Origin: Gremmenia infestans
Lineage: Eukaryota > Ascomycota > Leotiomycetes > Helotiales > Hamatocanthoscyphaceae
Assembly (NCBI GenBank): GCA_032629725.1
Contig: JAFEVB010000032.1
Span: 930,001 to 994,000, forward strand
DNA length: 64,000 nucleotides
Reading direction: 5' to 3'
The notes beneath the pieces were generated by a model, which was not told the origin of the DNA, ran no database searches, and was given only the letters and a program-made list of their open reading frames with translations. Both the position numbers and the translations under genes were made by a program. This document shows, piece by piece, positions 34,085-47,166 of this stretch (the stretch's first letter is position 1; the number at the start of each line of letters is the position of its first letter).

Positions 34085-35252
34085 ATGTATGCAACACAGA
34101 TTCAAAATTACCTCGCCAGGTGAGTAGCATCGTCCCAATAATGTCGCCATCATACTAATCTGTCTAGTTCATGGGCTGCCGTGCTGTATCTCGCCGCCGT
34201 AAGTGCTATCGGTTACTATCTATGTGCCAAGCATGCCCTTCTTGGTCTTGGTGTTTATAAGCCAACTAAGGAGGAGTATCAAAAAGTATATAACGAAATC
34301 GCGAGCCGTTTAGAAGAGGACTACCATTATGATGATGGCAGCTACGGCCCTATTCTAGTTCGTCTTGCGTGGCATGCTAGTGGTACCTACGATACGGAAA
34401 CAGACACAGGTGGCAGTAATGGCGCCACTATGCGAGTGTGCCCCGAGAGTCTCCATGGTGCTAATGCCGGACTTGATATCGCTCGAAATTTCCTTGGGGA
34501 TGTTAAAAGTAAGTAGCAGCTCTTTATATAAAGAAATATAATAGGCTCAGACTCGAACATTATGTATAAGCTATTTGCAATTGCAAAAACCTTATTATAT
34601 CACGTGGCGGATTCCTTCACTGGCTAACGATTCGCTGATTTATGATGTAGCTAAGTTTCCGTGGATCACTTACGCTGACCTATGGATTCTTGGTGGTGTC
34701 GCCGCTATTCAAGAGATGGAAGGGCCTATTATACCGTTTCGACCCGGACGGAAAGATAGAGACTCCACTTTCTCTCCTCCTGATGGACGCCTCCCCGACG
34801 CATCTCAGGGAGCTCAACATCTCCGAACTATATTCAACCGCATGGGTTTCAACGACCAAGAAATAGTGGCTCTCTCAGGTGCCCATAGTCTGGGCCGCTG
34901 TCACACTGATCGACTGGGTTTCGATGGCCCCTGGACCTACACACCTTCCAGCTTTAGTAACCAATACTATGTTATGCTTACGAGTGACTTTTGGAAAGTT
35001 CGCAACTGGGATGGCCCTCGCCAGTTTCAAGGCAGCTCGAGTCAGACACTTATGATGCTTCCTACCGATCTTGCCCTTGTCCAGGACGAAATGATGAAGC
35101 CATGGGTTGAGAAGTACGCCAATGATAGCGACCTTTTCTTTCATGATTTCAGCAACGTACTGTTGAAATTGTTCGAGCTTGGTGTGCCATTTGAGAAAAG
35201 CACCGAGAGATGGACTTTCACCCCTACTAAAGCGCAAAAAGTAGCTATCTAA
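34085..35252 (+). CDS. Cytochrome c peroxidase-like class I heme peroxidase
   Basis: Exons are 34085-34119, 34168-34508 and 34651-35252, giving 325 residues. The distal heme triad R77-W80-H81 (VRLAWHASG) and proximal H204 ([11 protein letters not shown]) are present, with W220 (FDGPW) at the position of the yeast CCP radical Trp. This supports cytochrome c peroxidase-type H2O2 reduction rather than ligninolytic chemistry. The N-terminus has a hydrophobic helix (about 15-40) that could be an inner-membrane anchor or a bipartite mitochondrial presequence; without it the core has the normal class I size. It stands alone in AT-rich sequence, and intron 2 is 142 bp. An ascorbate-peroxidase-like activity cannot be excluded. 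Confidence 0.87.
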
Positions 35253-36721
35253 TTATCCTTATTACTATCGCATCTGCTCGATATACAAGCACTATTGTTT
35301 AATCATTACTGTATCTCATATCCAAAATGTGATAACTAGATGTCAATTGTAGAAAACCATGACCTCCCAATCGGGCTTACTTTAGGGGTAATCTCTCGTC
35401 AGGCCCATCGCCACCACCACAAACTCCATTCAAAATCCGAGAAACGAATGTAACTCCCGCATACCCAGTGTGGCGTCGTTTTACCGTTTAATCGTCCGTG
35501 ATTAAATTTATGACTCAACAATATAGTGCTTGTGCAGATCTGGACATCAATGTGTTGTGTATGATTATTCTAATATATTCGAAATCATTGACATGAATAT
35601 ATTCCAGACCTTCCAATATACCCGACCCCCTTTCCACCTCTTAGCTTACGACTTGAGCAAGTTCCCGCACTTCAAAAGCGACAAGAGACTCTTATTATTA
35701 CACCTATAAGCAGAGGTATTATGATTGCCAGATTGAACCTCTTGCATTATCATGTTCCATTGTTGCATTGTTTACCATGTGTCTTCATTTTCAATAGGCT
35801 TTGCAGTACTCTTTATGTCGGGCTGCGAACACTGCCCCAGCTTCAAGGACACGCTTAGCCGAAATCCAAACACTAAGGAGCATTTGATCTTTTTGGACCC
35901 GGCAATATCTCTCAATGACGACCAAAGCAGAGAGGTGTTTGTGATTTGCGTCGTCGAAGGGTGATCGGAAAGAATACCCGAGAGATTGTCTGTGAAAATA
36001 GGGTGGAGGGCTAGGTTGATTATGGTGGATGAATAAGGTATAGCAACGTCGTTGCCACGAACAATTCTAAATTGTAGAGGGATGACTTGCTCAAGATGCT
36101 CCTGAGATGGCCGTGGTTAGGAGAAGGATCTGAAGATTCCGAAGAGACAGTTGTTAACAGCCAAGGGAGCGGATGGGTCTGGCCTTATTGCCTGGTATGT
36201 TTCCAACCTTGGCCAGAATGAAACCGGACGTCGGAAGTGAATGGTGAGGCTGCTTGAATTGTCGTGTAATAATCCCACATTTTGGGACCAACGTACCTCT
36301 CTGGTTTTAACAGGGAGAAATTTAGGCGCCTGTATTCGCAACCTAACTTTAGAGAAGCACAGTTGTCCTGGCTCTGTTCTATACTACCCAAGGCTCTGCC
36401 CACGAGTTTCCACGCTTTCAAGATAGGTCTCTCAAATCAGGTTGTAATTGGTGTCAAGTAAAATTTTCTACGACTTCCATATACCCGCTTCATACTACTC
36501 CGCTTTTGGTAACTTCGTGAGTCCAGGGAACCCGGCGAATCCAGATGGAGGGCATCCTCCTTTGTGCGGCATCATTGTTAATATCGTGTTGTCAATACCA
36601 TGTTCCCTGTCGTCTGCTCTCTTCCTTTCTATCTCCACTCGGTGAGCCTCTCTGCGATCAATGTCTAGCTCAGCAATATCCCCCATTCGTGCCTCGGAAA
36701 GGATTCACCAGATACGTTTAC
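35253..36721. other. Gene-poor stretch, possible continuation of a relic
   Basis: No intact gene. On the minus strand at 36117-36660 several short open pieces lie directly downstream of the decayed gene at 36722-37611, and may be its eroded 3' half; I could not match them to a family. Confidence 0.4.
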
Positions 36722-37611
36722 CATTTCGGATGTTTGGTAGCTCGTCATATGGTGTCGCATGTGTTGACTCGAGAACGTCAATTATCTCGTGGTTGGTGGG
36801 GTAATCCTCGTTTGGTAGTTGCTTCAGAGGGTCTTGTTCGAGGAGCTGCGGACAATATTAGCAAGGCAAGGAGAAGGTGGAGTATAATAACGAATTGAAG
36901 CCAATATTTCCAATCAGAATATGTGGGTGGTGACGTACCTCACCATCTTCCGGATCATTCGGCGGCTCCCAATCCACACCTCTGCACAGCCTGCCCCCAT
37001 AGTAATCATGTGGTTCTGGTAGACAACCAATTCTACCTGAAACTGGGGAACCATTCAAGCGACGATAGAACACTTCCTAATGGCTTTTGATAGGATTAAT
37101 TCCTTGTCCACTGGCCCTTCCTTCTCGCTTTTATCTGCCCTGCGTTCTATAAACTGGTAGGCGATGTGAAGACAAGCTTCGTGGACAGGAATGTAAAGGG
37201 GCCCTCCAAAAGAACGGGTAGAGATAACTCGGAAGGCCCCGACAACTTCACTAGACTTCAGTCGATATTCGAAGGTGGTGCAGTCTATGCTAGCCTCTAG
37301 AATTAGGACTACACGTGACGCTTCAGCTGGGGGGTTGCGTCCAAGGTGGTAGAAGTAATTGGGGAGTATGTTGGTTTGCGGGGAATATAAATCGAGTTCT
37401 TCTTTTTCGGGTTTCTCCGACGATGTTTTGTGGGCTGTTGTCAGAAGGAGGCACATCGCCAACCATTCGTGATGTTTGATGTTACTTCAAAGTGCATGTA
37501 TTAGTTTATGTTGTGTCGATTTCTAGTTGACAGAAGGAGGGAGGGAAACACACACGCGGAATCATGAATTGGTGCCCCACAGATGGTGCAGTAGACTTGA
37601 TACACGCCCAT
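36722..37611 (-). pseudogene. Decayed fungal CxxCG-start (F-box-type hypothetical) protein gene
   Basis: On the minus strand an ATG at 37611 opens MGVYQVYCTICGAPIHDSA, a Cys-pair N-terminus I know from an expanded fungal family of F-box-like hypothetical proteins. It joins through an intron to the EWLAMCLLL exon (37484 down). That frame ends at a stop near 37055, while the family's conserved GRIGCLPEPHDYYGGR and DWEPPNDP stretch continues in another frame to 36939. A one-base deletion around 37067 would explain this. A further exon (36845-36722, LLEQDPLKQLPNEDYPTN) follows by good splice signals. Downstream no F-box is readable. A sequencing error at the frameshift cannot be excluded, but loss of the 3' half favours decay. 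Confidence 0.55.
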
Positions 37612-40600
37612 GTTTTCGCCGTTAATTTTTGTGATGATGGTTGTTTGTCGTTTAGTCGAGTCGTCCAGATGAGTAGGTACCTAGGTAGGTTGTATACGAG
37701 CCGAAATTAAGCTAGCAAACCATATATTGTTGCGTTTTAAGCTTGGTGATGGTTGTCGCTGTTGTACACTTCTGATTATATACATGGGTAGCAAAGTCGA
37801 GTTGGCGGAGAATCAACCATCAGGAATGGATGCTATATATTGAATTAGGCTAGTAGCTAACACGCTTGCATTCAATGAGGTGTAATAACTCACTTGACGA
37901 CCATAAACTCACACGGTAAATTGTCATTTCTTAGTGCTGGCTTTCAGTTCACGATTTGATACTTATATAAGGTCCTACCATTTCAAAATCACAGTATTAT
38001 GATTAGGGATAATGGTATTCCATAGCTTCTATCAAGACCTTAAACTGGTTTTCAAAGCCATGGATAGGAGGAACCATACTAGAAAATTAGAATACTCCTA
38101 AGAATTTGATTTTAGTGGCCAAATCCACTCTTACATTACATGGTGTTTCTATCCACTCCATATTTAGTAGCTTGATGTAGAAGTAGCACCCCTGATATAG
38201 GTCAGACATATAATCTTCAATCCCAGACTCCAGGAATCAACTTCAAAGATAGCGATCGCTTGATTGAGGTGCCATTTCTAACCAATAAACACATCTTCAG
38301 TATGCATTCCAAAAGGATGAGAATAAAAAATGCGTCAAACTTTTAGAGAACCTATTACAAACAGCAAAACCAAAGGGCGACAGTTTGCGCATCCTAGAGT
38401 ATAAGTAAATAAAAATCAATGTAGTTGTAACCTAGCCTAGAGCCAATGTCACGGGGTACGTACAGTAAGCAGCTCAAAGTGGTACTGACGGTGGTCCTGT
38501 GGGCAGGGGCTTAGGTATCCAAATCAGAGTGTCACATTGTAGAACTCAATGCTAAATGTGATGAGACTCCTTATGTCTACCACCTAGCTAGTTTTCAGCT
38601 TCTAATTGCAAATTGACCCGCGCACCTGTTCCCTCGAACCATATAGAAGGTGTTATGGTTCTATCACCTCCATTATACGCCAAGATTTGAGTTCAAACGT
38701 CGACCTGATACTGACATAACGTTCCTACCAACCCGATCTTTAGTAGCGTGGTCTTGAAGCTTGGATTAAAGGAAAGTAAAGTGCAGAGGATGATGCTGTT
38801 ATTGGCATTGTAAGACGAGTGGACTCTCAAGGCACTCGTATAAGAGATGTAAATGAACCGAATAGCTTCAAAACTAGCACATTTTACGTCCATCAGACTT
38901 GCGCATCTCGGTCACATATCTCGACTATGGTTATTCAAGAATGCGCGAATCAGTATCTTTTCCACCGAGGTAAGAAATGAGATGACATATCCCCTCGAGC
39001 TCTAATAAAACCCCTCACCAGACCCCACATGCATAATGAGGTCCAACCACCCTTCCCCTCTTTCCCCACATCCTCATACCCAACGCCCAAGGAGTAACCT
39101 CGTCTTCTGGCCACTGAGCATGGCGAAAGCAAAGCATATATGAAACTAAACATCCTCACTAAACAAACATGCATTTTAAAGCCATAAGCATGCTCTAAAC
39201 GTTTATCACAATGCGAAAGGTGCAGTCGCTTGTATATCAATTCATGCACCGGAAAGGCTCCCGGTAGCGACACATAACACTGGGATATAATATGATATAT
39301 TCCGCTATATAATAACTGACGATAAGTATCTGAGAAGGGAAAACAACTGCCGGCAATAGAACAAGAGAGACACGCTCCAATTATTTGACCATCGAAACTT
39401 CAGTTGACGTCAAAAGTAGATTTTATAAACATATGAGAAGCAGAAACGAGAAGGAAAATCTCTTTTCAAGACAGCAGTACTTGATGGGATAGAATCAAAT
39501 AACTTCGAACAGTCAGTAAACATGAGTTGTCCATTCCTGCGTAAGGGAAGGAAGGAACGGTACAAGTATTGAAAAAGTGACAATGCAGTCATGCAGCATT
39601 TTCTGCATAAACGTTATACTCAGTAGATAGGGACGAACGTGCAGTAGGGGAGCACAGACACGGCCATAATAGAACGTGCGCCGGAAAGGCCTTCGGTGTG
39701 GTGCGTGCGGCGTATAGTAACCACGAGCTCGGGATCCCGTAAGAACATGTGACGGTGCTGAGAGAAGACGAAGAAGAAAACGAGATGCATAGCAGGGCTA
39801 GGAACCCTTAAAACCCTAGTAATATAGAGTAATACGAAGTAAGAGAGCATGCCATAGCATGATACCGATAGGAGAATTTCTTGTGCCTGCATAATATAAT
39901 GAAGGAGACTATATTACTGTCATGATTTAAAAGATGGTGCAGGAAGGACTTCTACTCCGAGCCTCAGCATCAGAGGAAGTTTGATGATCAAACACCACGT
40001 GGGACATGTTCATGTACATGTGCGGCATGTATTTATACACGTAAGAATGGGAGTGTTGAGACATGCTGCAGGTGTCGCGTTCATGGATGAAGCGTGCCTG
40101 TTTGATGGGCGTTAGATTTTCGTTTGGCGAAATGGTGAGAGTGAGATATGTAACAGCGATCTGGAGGGGATTTGAGGTTGATGACATGACAGGTTTTTGG
40201 ATCTTACATAGGGATGTGTATAATTTTGATATTATATTTATATTTGAAGGGGTATTTTGAGGAAGAAGTTCTATTAATGTTATGGTATTAATATAATTGC
40301 TGATTAGGGCGATTATGAAGTCATTTTTCATGAATCTGCCGATGGATGTACTTCTGGAACTTTTGCTACTTTTAGGCTAGTAAAGGTAACTACTGTATCC
40401 AAAATAGGATACCAAGGAGAAAAGCAACCAAAAGTGATATAAAGATATAACACTAAAATAAAGGCCGAAAGGAACAAAAGTGTTACTGCAGATATAACGC
40501 ATATCTCAAGGGCCGATGCATTATACAGGGCGCAAAATGCTCCAAAATGAAGTAATGTAGTGGAACATAACCTAAGAGATAACCAAGTGAAAAGTAGGGT

Positions 40601-41177
40601 GGGTCAACAGGATGAAGGTATTCATATCATCACTTATTGATAAGAACAATTAGCTATCGTAAGCCTCACTCATAGTTCGTGAGGCGGACGACCGACAGTT
40701 ATAAAAAGCCGGGCTCCCAGCTAGGACTTCCAAGGTAAGGTGAGATAAAGTTCTGCCGGGGACTAAGTTAGTACCGTACTTCATCATAGATACCGCACAG
40801 ATACCAGTCCCAGATACCGAATACGGGTACGTATCCTGTAGCGGAGCGACCCTCTAGCACCGACCCGCGCCGCGTTCTAGAGGAGTTTTTTCATTCAAGA
40901 GCTGACGTTATATTATGATGCAAGAGTGAGCATGAGACTGATGTGGTGAAGAATTTGTTGGAAAACTCGATATGCAATTTGAAAAGTCGAAATGAACGCG
41001 TACCTTGAAACACCTAAATCCCCTCGTACATCAAAAGAAATTATTCTTGAAGAGCTAATTTCTTTGCTTGGCTTTACAGATTCCCGGCTGTGGCTGCCCT
41101 TTTCGAGCCATTTATGTTATTCTTATCTTGTCCAAAGCTTTCTCTAGAGAATTTCTAAGTCATTCACACTACTTGTA
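37612..41177. other. AT-rich gene-free region
   Basis: About 3.6 kb. Short open frames on both strands (for example 38950-39273, 39620-39892 and 39927-40331, all minus) lack family-like content, codon bias or neighbouring splice partners. I see no RNA gene. Confidence 0.5.
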
Positions 41178-41344
41178 CAGTGGGGTGCAAAAAGTTCAAA
41201 CCCATGTCTTCAAACCTAATCTCAGAAAAGTCAAGCGGTTACTTAATACAGCTAGAAGGGGCGCAAATCTAACGTGAACAAGTCAAGCGGTTACTTTTCC
41301 AAGTTAGCCTCAAGACATGGGTTCGAACTTTTTGCACCCCACTA
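41178..41344. mobile_element. 167-bp TA-flanked inverted-repeat element (MITE, Tc1/mariner-like)
   Basis: The 33 bases from 41178 (CAGTGGGGTGCAAAAAGTTC...) match the reverse complement of the right end at 31 of 33 positions. TA dinucleotides flank both ends (41176-41177 and 41345-41346), as for Tc1/mariner target sites. Inside are two direct copies of AAGTCAAGCGGTTACTT (41228 and 41280, 52 bp apart). There is no transposase. A second, collapsed copy of the same termini lies at 61021-61051. Confidence 0.8.
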
Positions 41345-44300
41345 TACAGTTGCACAATCATAACGAAGTACCCGTATGAGATGCCCCATACTATACTATG
41401 CCGTTTTAAATTGAGTTTGGGGAAAGGGGAGCCGTCGGCTAGCTAGTGCACGTTGTGGGCTCATAAGACGGGTTGGTTTGCGTTACGGGTTAAGCAGTAG
41501 AAGGAAAACTCTGATCGTGTTCGTGTTGGGTTTGTGTGCTTTTGTGGGGGTTTTGGTTGCGTTCCTCTGAATAAGTCGAATTCTTAATTGCTTTTCAAGT
41601 TGATTGGTGTGCTATTCCTTAGCTTATATAAATTTACTTCTTACTTGAAGTAAATACTATACTTTTCTACATTAGTTAATGAGACATCGGAAGTCCGGGC
41701 GGGAGCTAGATGGGTCAATGGAGATGGAGAGGGTGGCAGTAGAGATGTACTATCTAGATTCGTGGTCCTGCAGTAACAGCCAGGGGTAAGCTGCAAGCCA
41801 ATGCAACTTATAACCTCGTTACCAAACTTCGGGACAGGGCATGGATGCCTAACAAAGGAATAGGTTGTAGATCTCGTTATATAGTACGGAGGTACGTTAT
41901 ATCCCCAACGCCCGGTTTATAAAACGATTCGAGGATCATCGGCGTCGCCATAATCTGCCCACAATCTTCTCACATAAATAGAAGGATGACCGGACCGTGC
42001 GGAAGGGAGCTCGAAGGACGGGCTGGGCAGTCCCATGGATAATTCGCACGGGTTGAGAAAGCTCTGATCAAGATAAGGCCATTTATTGAGGATACCGGGT
42101 GGATTTTCATAGTGGGGTACAGTAGTGCTAAGTCAAAGTCCAATCGTTGGTTGCGTGCTACAGTACTGTGGATATACACTTTCCGCGAGGATGGAAACTT
42201 TGCGATTCCCTGTTGATCCTTCGGGGTGTCTAGGTTGGGTCGAGAACTTCATCTCGAGAGTACAGTAGTCGCAGCGGCACGGGATACATAGGTTCAAGCG
42301 AGCCGATGAGATGGCTATGTAACGTACAGTAATGTAATGTGACTATTTCTCAGTCGGGTTAGGAAGACGTTGCGTTGCGGATGCGGTCCGGAAGGCGGGC
42401 GGGGAGGGGAGGGGGAGGGTCCCCATGCCGTCTTTGTATAGAGATCCTGACAGGCACATAAATCTTGTGTCGCCAAAGGTGATGTGTTTGAACGTGAACG
42501 GTGTGATGAAATGCAGAGTAGGGGTGAGGCTGCACTGCAGCCTTGTCGTAGAATAAGAATCCTCTACGGAGATATCTACGATGCAAATTCATCCAAATTT
42601 GGTAGACACAAGGGACGGACGTCCAGCCAGGTGCATAAATTGATTGTTGATTCTCGACGGCATGCATATCTACTTCGGGGACTCGGGGAAGTGCTCCAGT
42701 AAATATCGAATGGTGTATAGGTAGTTCGCACTGTAGTTCTCAAAAGAGGCCAAAGTGGAGGCATTGCGATTTTACTAAAGCTATTATTTTTTGGGAAAAT
42801 CGCGCGCTGATCAGCATAAAGATGCTTTTTCTCGTATGATGCACAGTAGCCTCCTGGTCTAGATGTTGTGATATGCTTTGACTTTTAAGCAACAGATTTC
42901 ATGAAGATCTTCATAAGATAAGAAGTTTTCATCGACGCAAGCCTCGGGGCCAAGCCAAGATCTAACTCTAAGCTTAGCCGACTGCCGATGTGCTGGATCG
43001 GCAGATATGAGATGTATCCGATAAAGGAAGGATAACTGTTGCTAATCGATTTATGTCGTACCATGATCAACACTGACAGCCCAAAGCTTCACATCGTCTT
43101 TGCTGTGGAGTTTCGACCTCCTATAGGTAAAGGCTAAATGTACGCAGCTTGGACGAAGCAGGTAAGTACGCTTTGAGAGCAATGCACCGATTTGGTCATT
43201 TTTGCTGCCTATGCTGGCTGCCGTTGCTTACCCGCTGGTGATGTTCTTTTTCCAGGTTGCATAAATATTGGATATGCAGGTTGAACGTGCAAACGCACTT
43301 CCTGCACGTGTTGAAACTCGAGACAGGACTCGAGCTTTTGCCCTGTGTTGCAGTCAACACCTGTTTAGCATGCGGGAAAGCGTGACACTTCCACAATTTT
43401 CAACTTTCGGCGAGAAGTCTATTCTATCTTTGTTGTTTTTAGACCCTCATGCATGCTGCCACGAGGGGTTTGGGTTTGCTGGGTCGCTGGCAGCGCAGAT
43501 TCGGGATTCTTTATCGCTTTGCATCTGTGCCTCCGTGCTTCTCGAAGCTCGTGCCATCGCTGCCCCGAACTGCGGCGTGATGAGGGATCGATCATTCGTA
43601 GATGAGATTTGGCGGATTTTGGAGCCTTGGAGGTACAGGGCAGGGCCTCTTTTTTGCGGCCTTGTTGAATCCTCATACGCCCCACGCGTGCGCAGGTCCG
43701 AACGGCCTAAGCTTCAGGGGAAACCCCTGGGCCTGGTGGAAGCTTCCCCTGCAGCCACCCCCTGGAGATAGCTACCCTCATACCCCTACCCCAACTCCTT
43801 GGCAGCTTCATTGCTATTCCCAGCCAATGGACGCAGCTCTCCCCGCCGCCAGCGATGAGGTGCAAAAAAGAAGCAGTGAGGTCACTTTGTGCATCGCGAA
43901 GATCTCAACGACAGGCGCTCTCTGACTTGTTCCTGTATTGCTCAATTGGCCGCAGGTTTTCGTGAGACTATTGAAAATTTGAAAATAAAGATTAAATGGA
44001 AATTGAGGCCATCACGCGCTGAAGAAAGAGGGTGATGAATGGACAGTGAAAAGTACAAAGGTAGCATCAAGCACAATTAATCTCCAAATGAGGAGGGATC
44101 GGCTCTCTCGTTGGCCGAGGAAACGCTCGTTCAACCACCAAAAAGCACAACACGCTGGATTGCTTCCATATGACCAGCATTCGAAAGAATGGCAGCGTAT
44201 CAGGGTGATTTAATCTGTGCATGGATTGCGCGGGGACATGAAGAGATGCATTTCGTTGTGAGAGGACGGGACAGGCTGCAACAACACTGATTGAGAAGTC

Positions 44301-47166
44301 TGGAGTATTTAGAAGACGGCTGTAGCCGCCCGCAGCCTCATCATGGTGGGTGGGCAATGGACATCGGCGACCGTTCTAACAAGAAGCAATGGGGGAAACA
44401 ATCAATGAAGCAATATTGAAACATCGTGATGTTACCGACGATTACTGCTCACCTAGGAACAGCGCCGTGCAATAAATATTTGTTACTTGTACAATATTCC
44501 TCCTGTCCCTAGGCTACGGTAACAGGGTTGCCCAAACATAGGAAGGAGGAAGTTCATCTGCTCTTTCGGAAACAATCTACAACACCAACACCCTGAAGAA
44601 TCCCAAGTTTGAGGTTCTTGGAGCTTCAGCAACCGTCGGTCCGTCATCCTGCATGCTATGCTAAGGTGTAGGGTTGCTACTCGGGACCGCGGGCTGGACG
44701 AAGGAGCCGGAAAGAAGCCTGATGAAGCCGTGAGCACTAGGAATCGTATTCGTAGGTATATCGCCTCATAATGAAAGCCGGGGCCAATCAGTAATCGCAT
44801 CGAAGATACCTTAGTCATTTAAAGTAATCGTCTGGTGGGAACTGGATGGGCTTCAACCAGACTATTAAGCCTACAATTGAGTCAACTGAATAAACCGTAG
44901 TCAAATGTGTAGTAGTCATTTATAGTAAGGAAAGGGATTTCTGAAGCGGGAGAATGCTCTCATCACACCGCAAGAAGGGGGGGGGTAATGGAGGATGACG
45001 AATGAGCTAGGAGGCTTTTGAGTTGAGTTTTATTGTCAGGTACAATAATGGAGAGAGGCGTCTCCTCCAGCGTGCTGGATAAGTTAATTAATAATTTAGG
45101 TAGAGTAGTAGTGGAGCCACCACCCAAGAAAACGGCCCCTGTGGGACGCTATCCATAGGGCAGGCTTCCTATTGACCCCTTGGCTCTACCCCATGTCAGC
45201 CCACGCCAGCCCAGGGCCGCCCGCTCTGTAAGCTGTAGGTTGTAGGGTTACGGTGTTCGTACCGTCCCAAATGAATCACCTCACTCACTGACAACCTGCC
45301 CTTTTTAGCTTTTAGATGTGTAGGCGATAGAATCCTTCCGGGAGACCTAGCTCTTATTCCTCTATTCTACTCTACCAGACCCAAAACCACCCTCCTTTAC
45401 CTCTGTAGCCGTCACTTGTTTCGAATTGGGATGTTTTGTTTTGTTCTGTTTTGTTGAATCCTTTAATCGGTGCTGGAAACGCAACACAAACGATAGTGCC
45501 ATACACAGACGGTCGAGACTCGATCAACGACTCCTGCAGCAGAAGGTGTGTGCTCTTGTTTCGTGACTCCTTGAAGGGCGGCCATCAGTACAGTACAGTA
45601 CTTACTGGACAGACATCCAAACGCAGAGCGCAGACACAGAAACAGAAAGACACAGACGCAGCAATACCCAACGCCCTTGCATTGTTCTCCTTCACGACAG
45701 GATAGAAAAAGTGCCCCCTCACGTCGCATCACATACAGTAACTAGTACTGTAGGAGAAAGACCTGGGCCCAAGCAAAGCGACGCAACGCAACGCAAAGCA
45801 TAGCAGCGCCGAATCATTGCAATTGCAAATCCTTTACGCCTGCCGTCCTAGTCATCCTACTGAACTTCATATTATACGGTCCAGTACCGGTATTGTGGCA
45901 ACCTTTAGGTGCTATACTATTATTTATGGTGGACTGGACTCGGAGCGCGGACCAACAATAAACTTTTCAAGTTCGGGAGATCCCTGCTGCACAGCGCCGA
46001 GATACATACTACCCTACTCCAGTCTACCACCCTACCTAGGTACCTTACTCGTCAATAATCCGTCCACGACAACCACCACGCCCAAAATAATATACCACCA
46101 CTCTCCACCTTCTCACTCCCGCCATCAATCCTCAATCCTCGCTCCTCATCCCGACAATTACACTGCGCTCGTTGGGTAGAGTTACAGCTTCTGCACTACA
46201 CTGCACTGCACTGTAGATTCAACAGCAGCACGGACGCCGCCTCAAGTCAGCAAAGGCAAGCACTGGCTGGTGCTAGCTACGCATCCATTGATTGATCGAC
46301 TTGCCCCCAGCCAGCTGCTTGATAAGAAAAGGGTTGTTCCCACAGCTCCGGTCTCCAGTTTCACGTACTCTACGGGTATCTCCACGAAAAGCCCTCCCTT
46401 CCCCTCCCAGTACTGTACACACAGCCGCATCGCATCGCATCCGAGACCGAGCGCTCTGGCTCTTTGACGCTCTGTTCGATCAGCTCATTTGCCTGACACA
46501 ACAACGACCGCACACCCAGCCATTGGCTCCCCGGCCATCGAATACCAGCTTACGACTCGAATCCCAAAGCATAATCCAGGCGACGTGCGATACCCTGGGA
46601 GCTTCCCTGTCCCCCGCGGCACTTTTTGGGTCCTCATTCTTGGAGGCGAAGGTGTACAGAAGAAACAACCTCAAGAGTACGATACTGCGAGCGGATCGCC
46701 ATAATAGTACATCCCCGGAATTACTCCATCGTGTGCATGACAGGACAGTTGACTGGTGAGCCTTCCCGAAACCCTTGGGTCGACCCGATCTGTGCATGCA
46801 GGCTGCCGTTGCGCTCGAGACCGACCATGGTGGCATTCCTTACGCCCCTCAGTACATTCCTCTTTCATATCTAACTACAATAACACGACGTTCGAATAAC
46901 CCTCCAATCTGTCTTTGCTAATTTTTACTTTTCGGCAGGCACAATCCCAGTCCTGGCTGTCCGAATCTAAGCTTAATCACGACCAGGAAGGAACGAGTCA
47001 GCAAGAGGCTTAAGCTTAAGCATTGTCCACGGCCCAAGCGAATACGCAATCCATTCCTTAATTTCCTATCCGAGGAAACTACCCTACAAACACCGGTACT
47101 CGACGTGCAAACTCATCGGTCAACACCCCAGAAAGTTCCCATGGTTGGCTTTCAAGGCAGCTCAAC
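41345..47166. other. Long gene-free region, upstream of the RasGEF gene
   Basis: About 5.8 kb without a supported gene. A 167-codon open frame at 43268-43771 sits in a locally GC-richer patch but shows no domain. From about 45.3 kb to the RasGEF start the sequence is pyrimidine- and CA-rich and could be promoter plus a long 5' leader. A CAGTA run is at 45587-45601. Confidence 0.45.

Noticed and set aside
39927..40331. 134-codon open frame on the minus strand
   Set aside because: Low-complexity and AT-driven; lies in a gene-poor region and resembles nothing known to me.
41325..41340. GGGTTCGAAC-like sequence resembling a tRNA B box
   Set aside because: It is part of the terminal inverted repeat and no cloverleaf can be folded around it. 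No convincing tRNA gene was seen elsewhere in the window.
43268..43771. 167-codon open frame on the plus strand
   Set aside because: No domain, no splice partners and an atypical amino-acid mix; not enough for a gene call.
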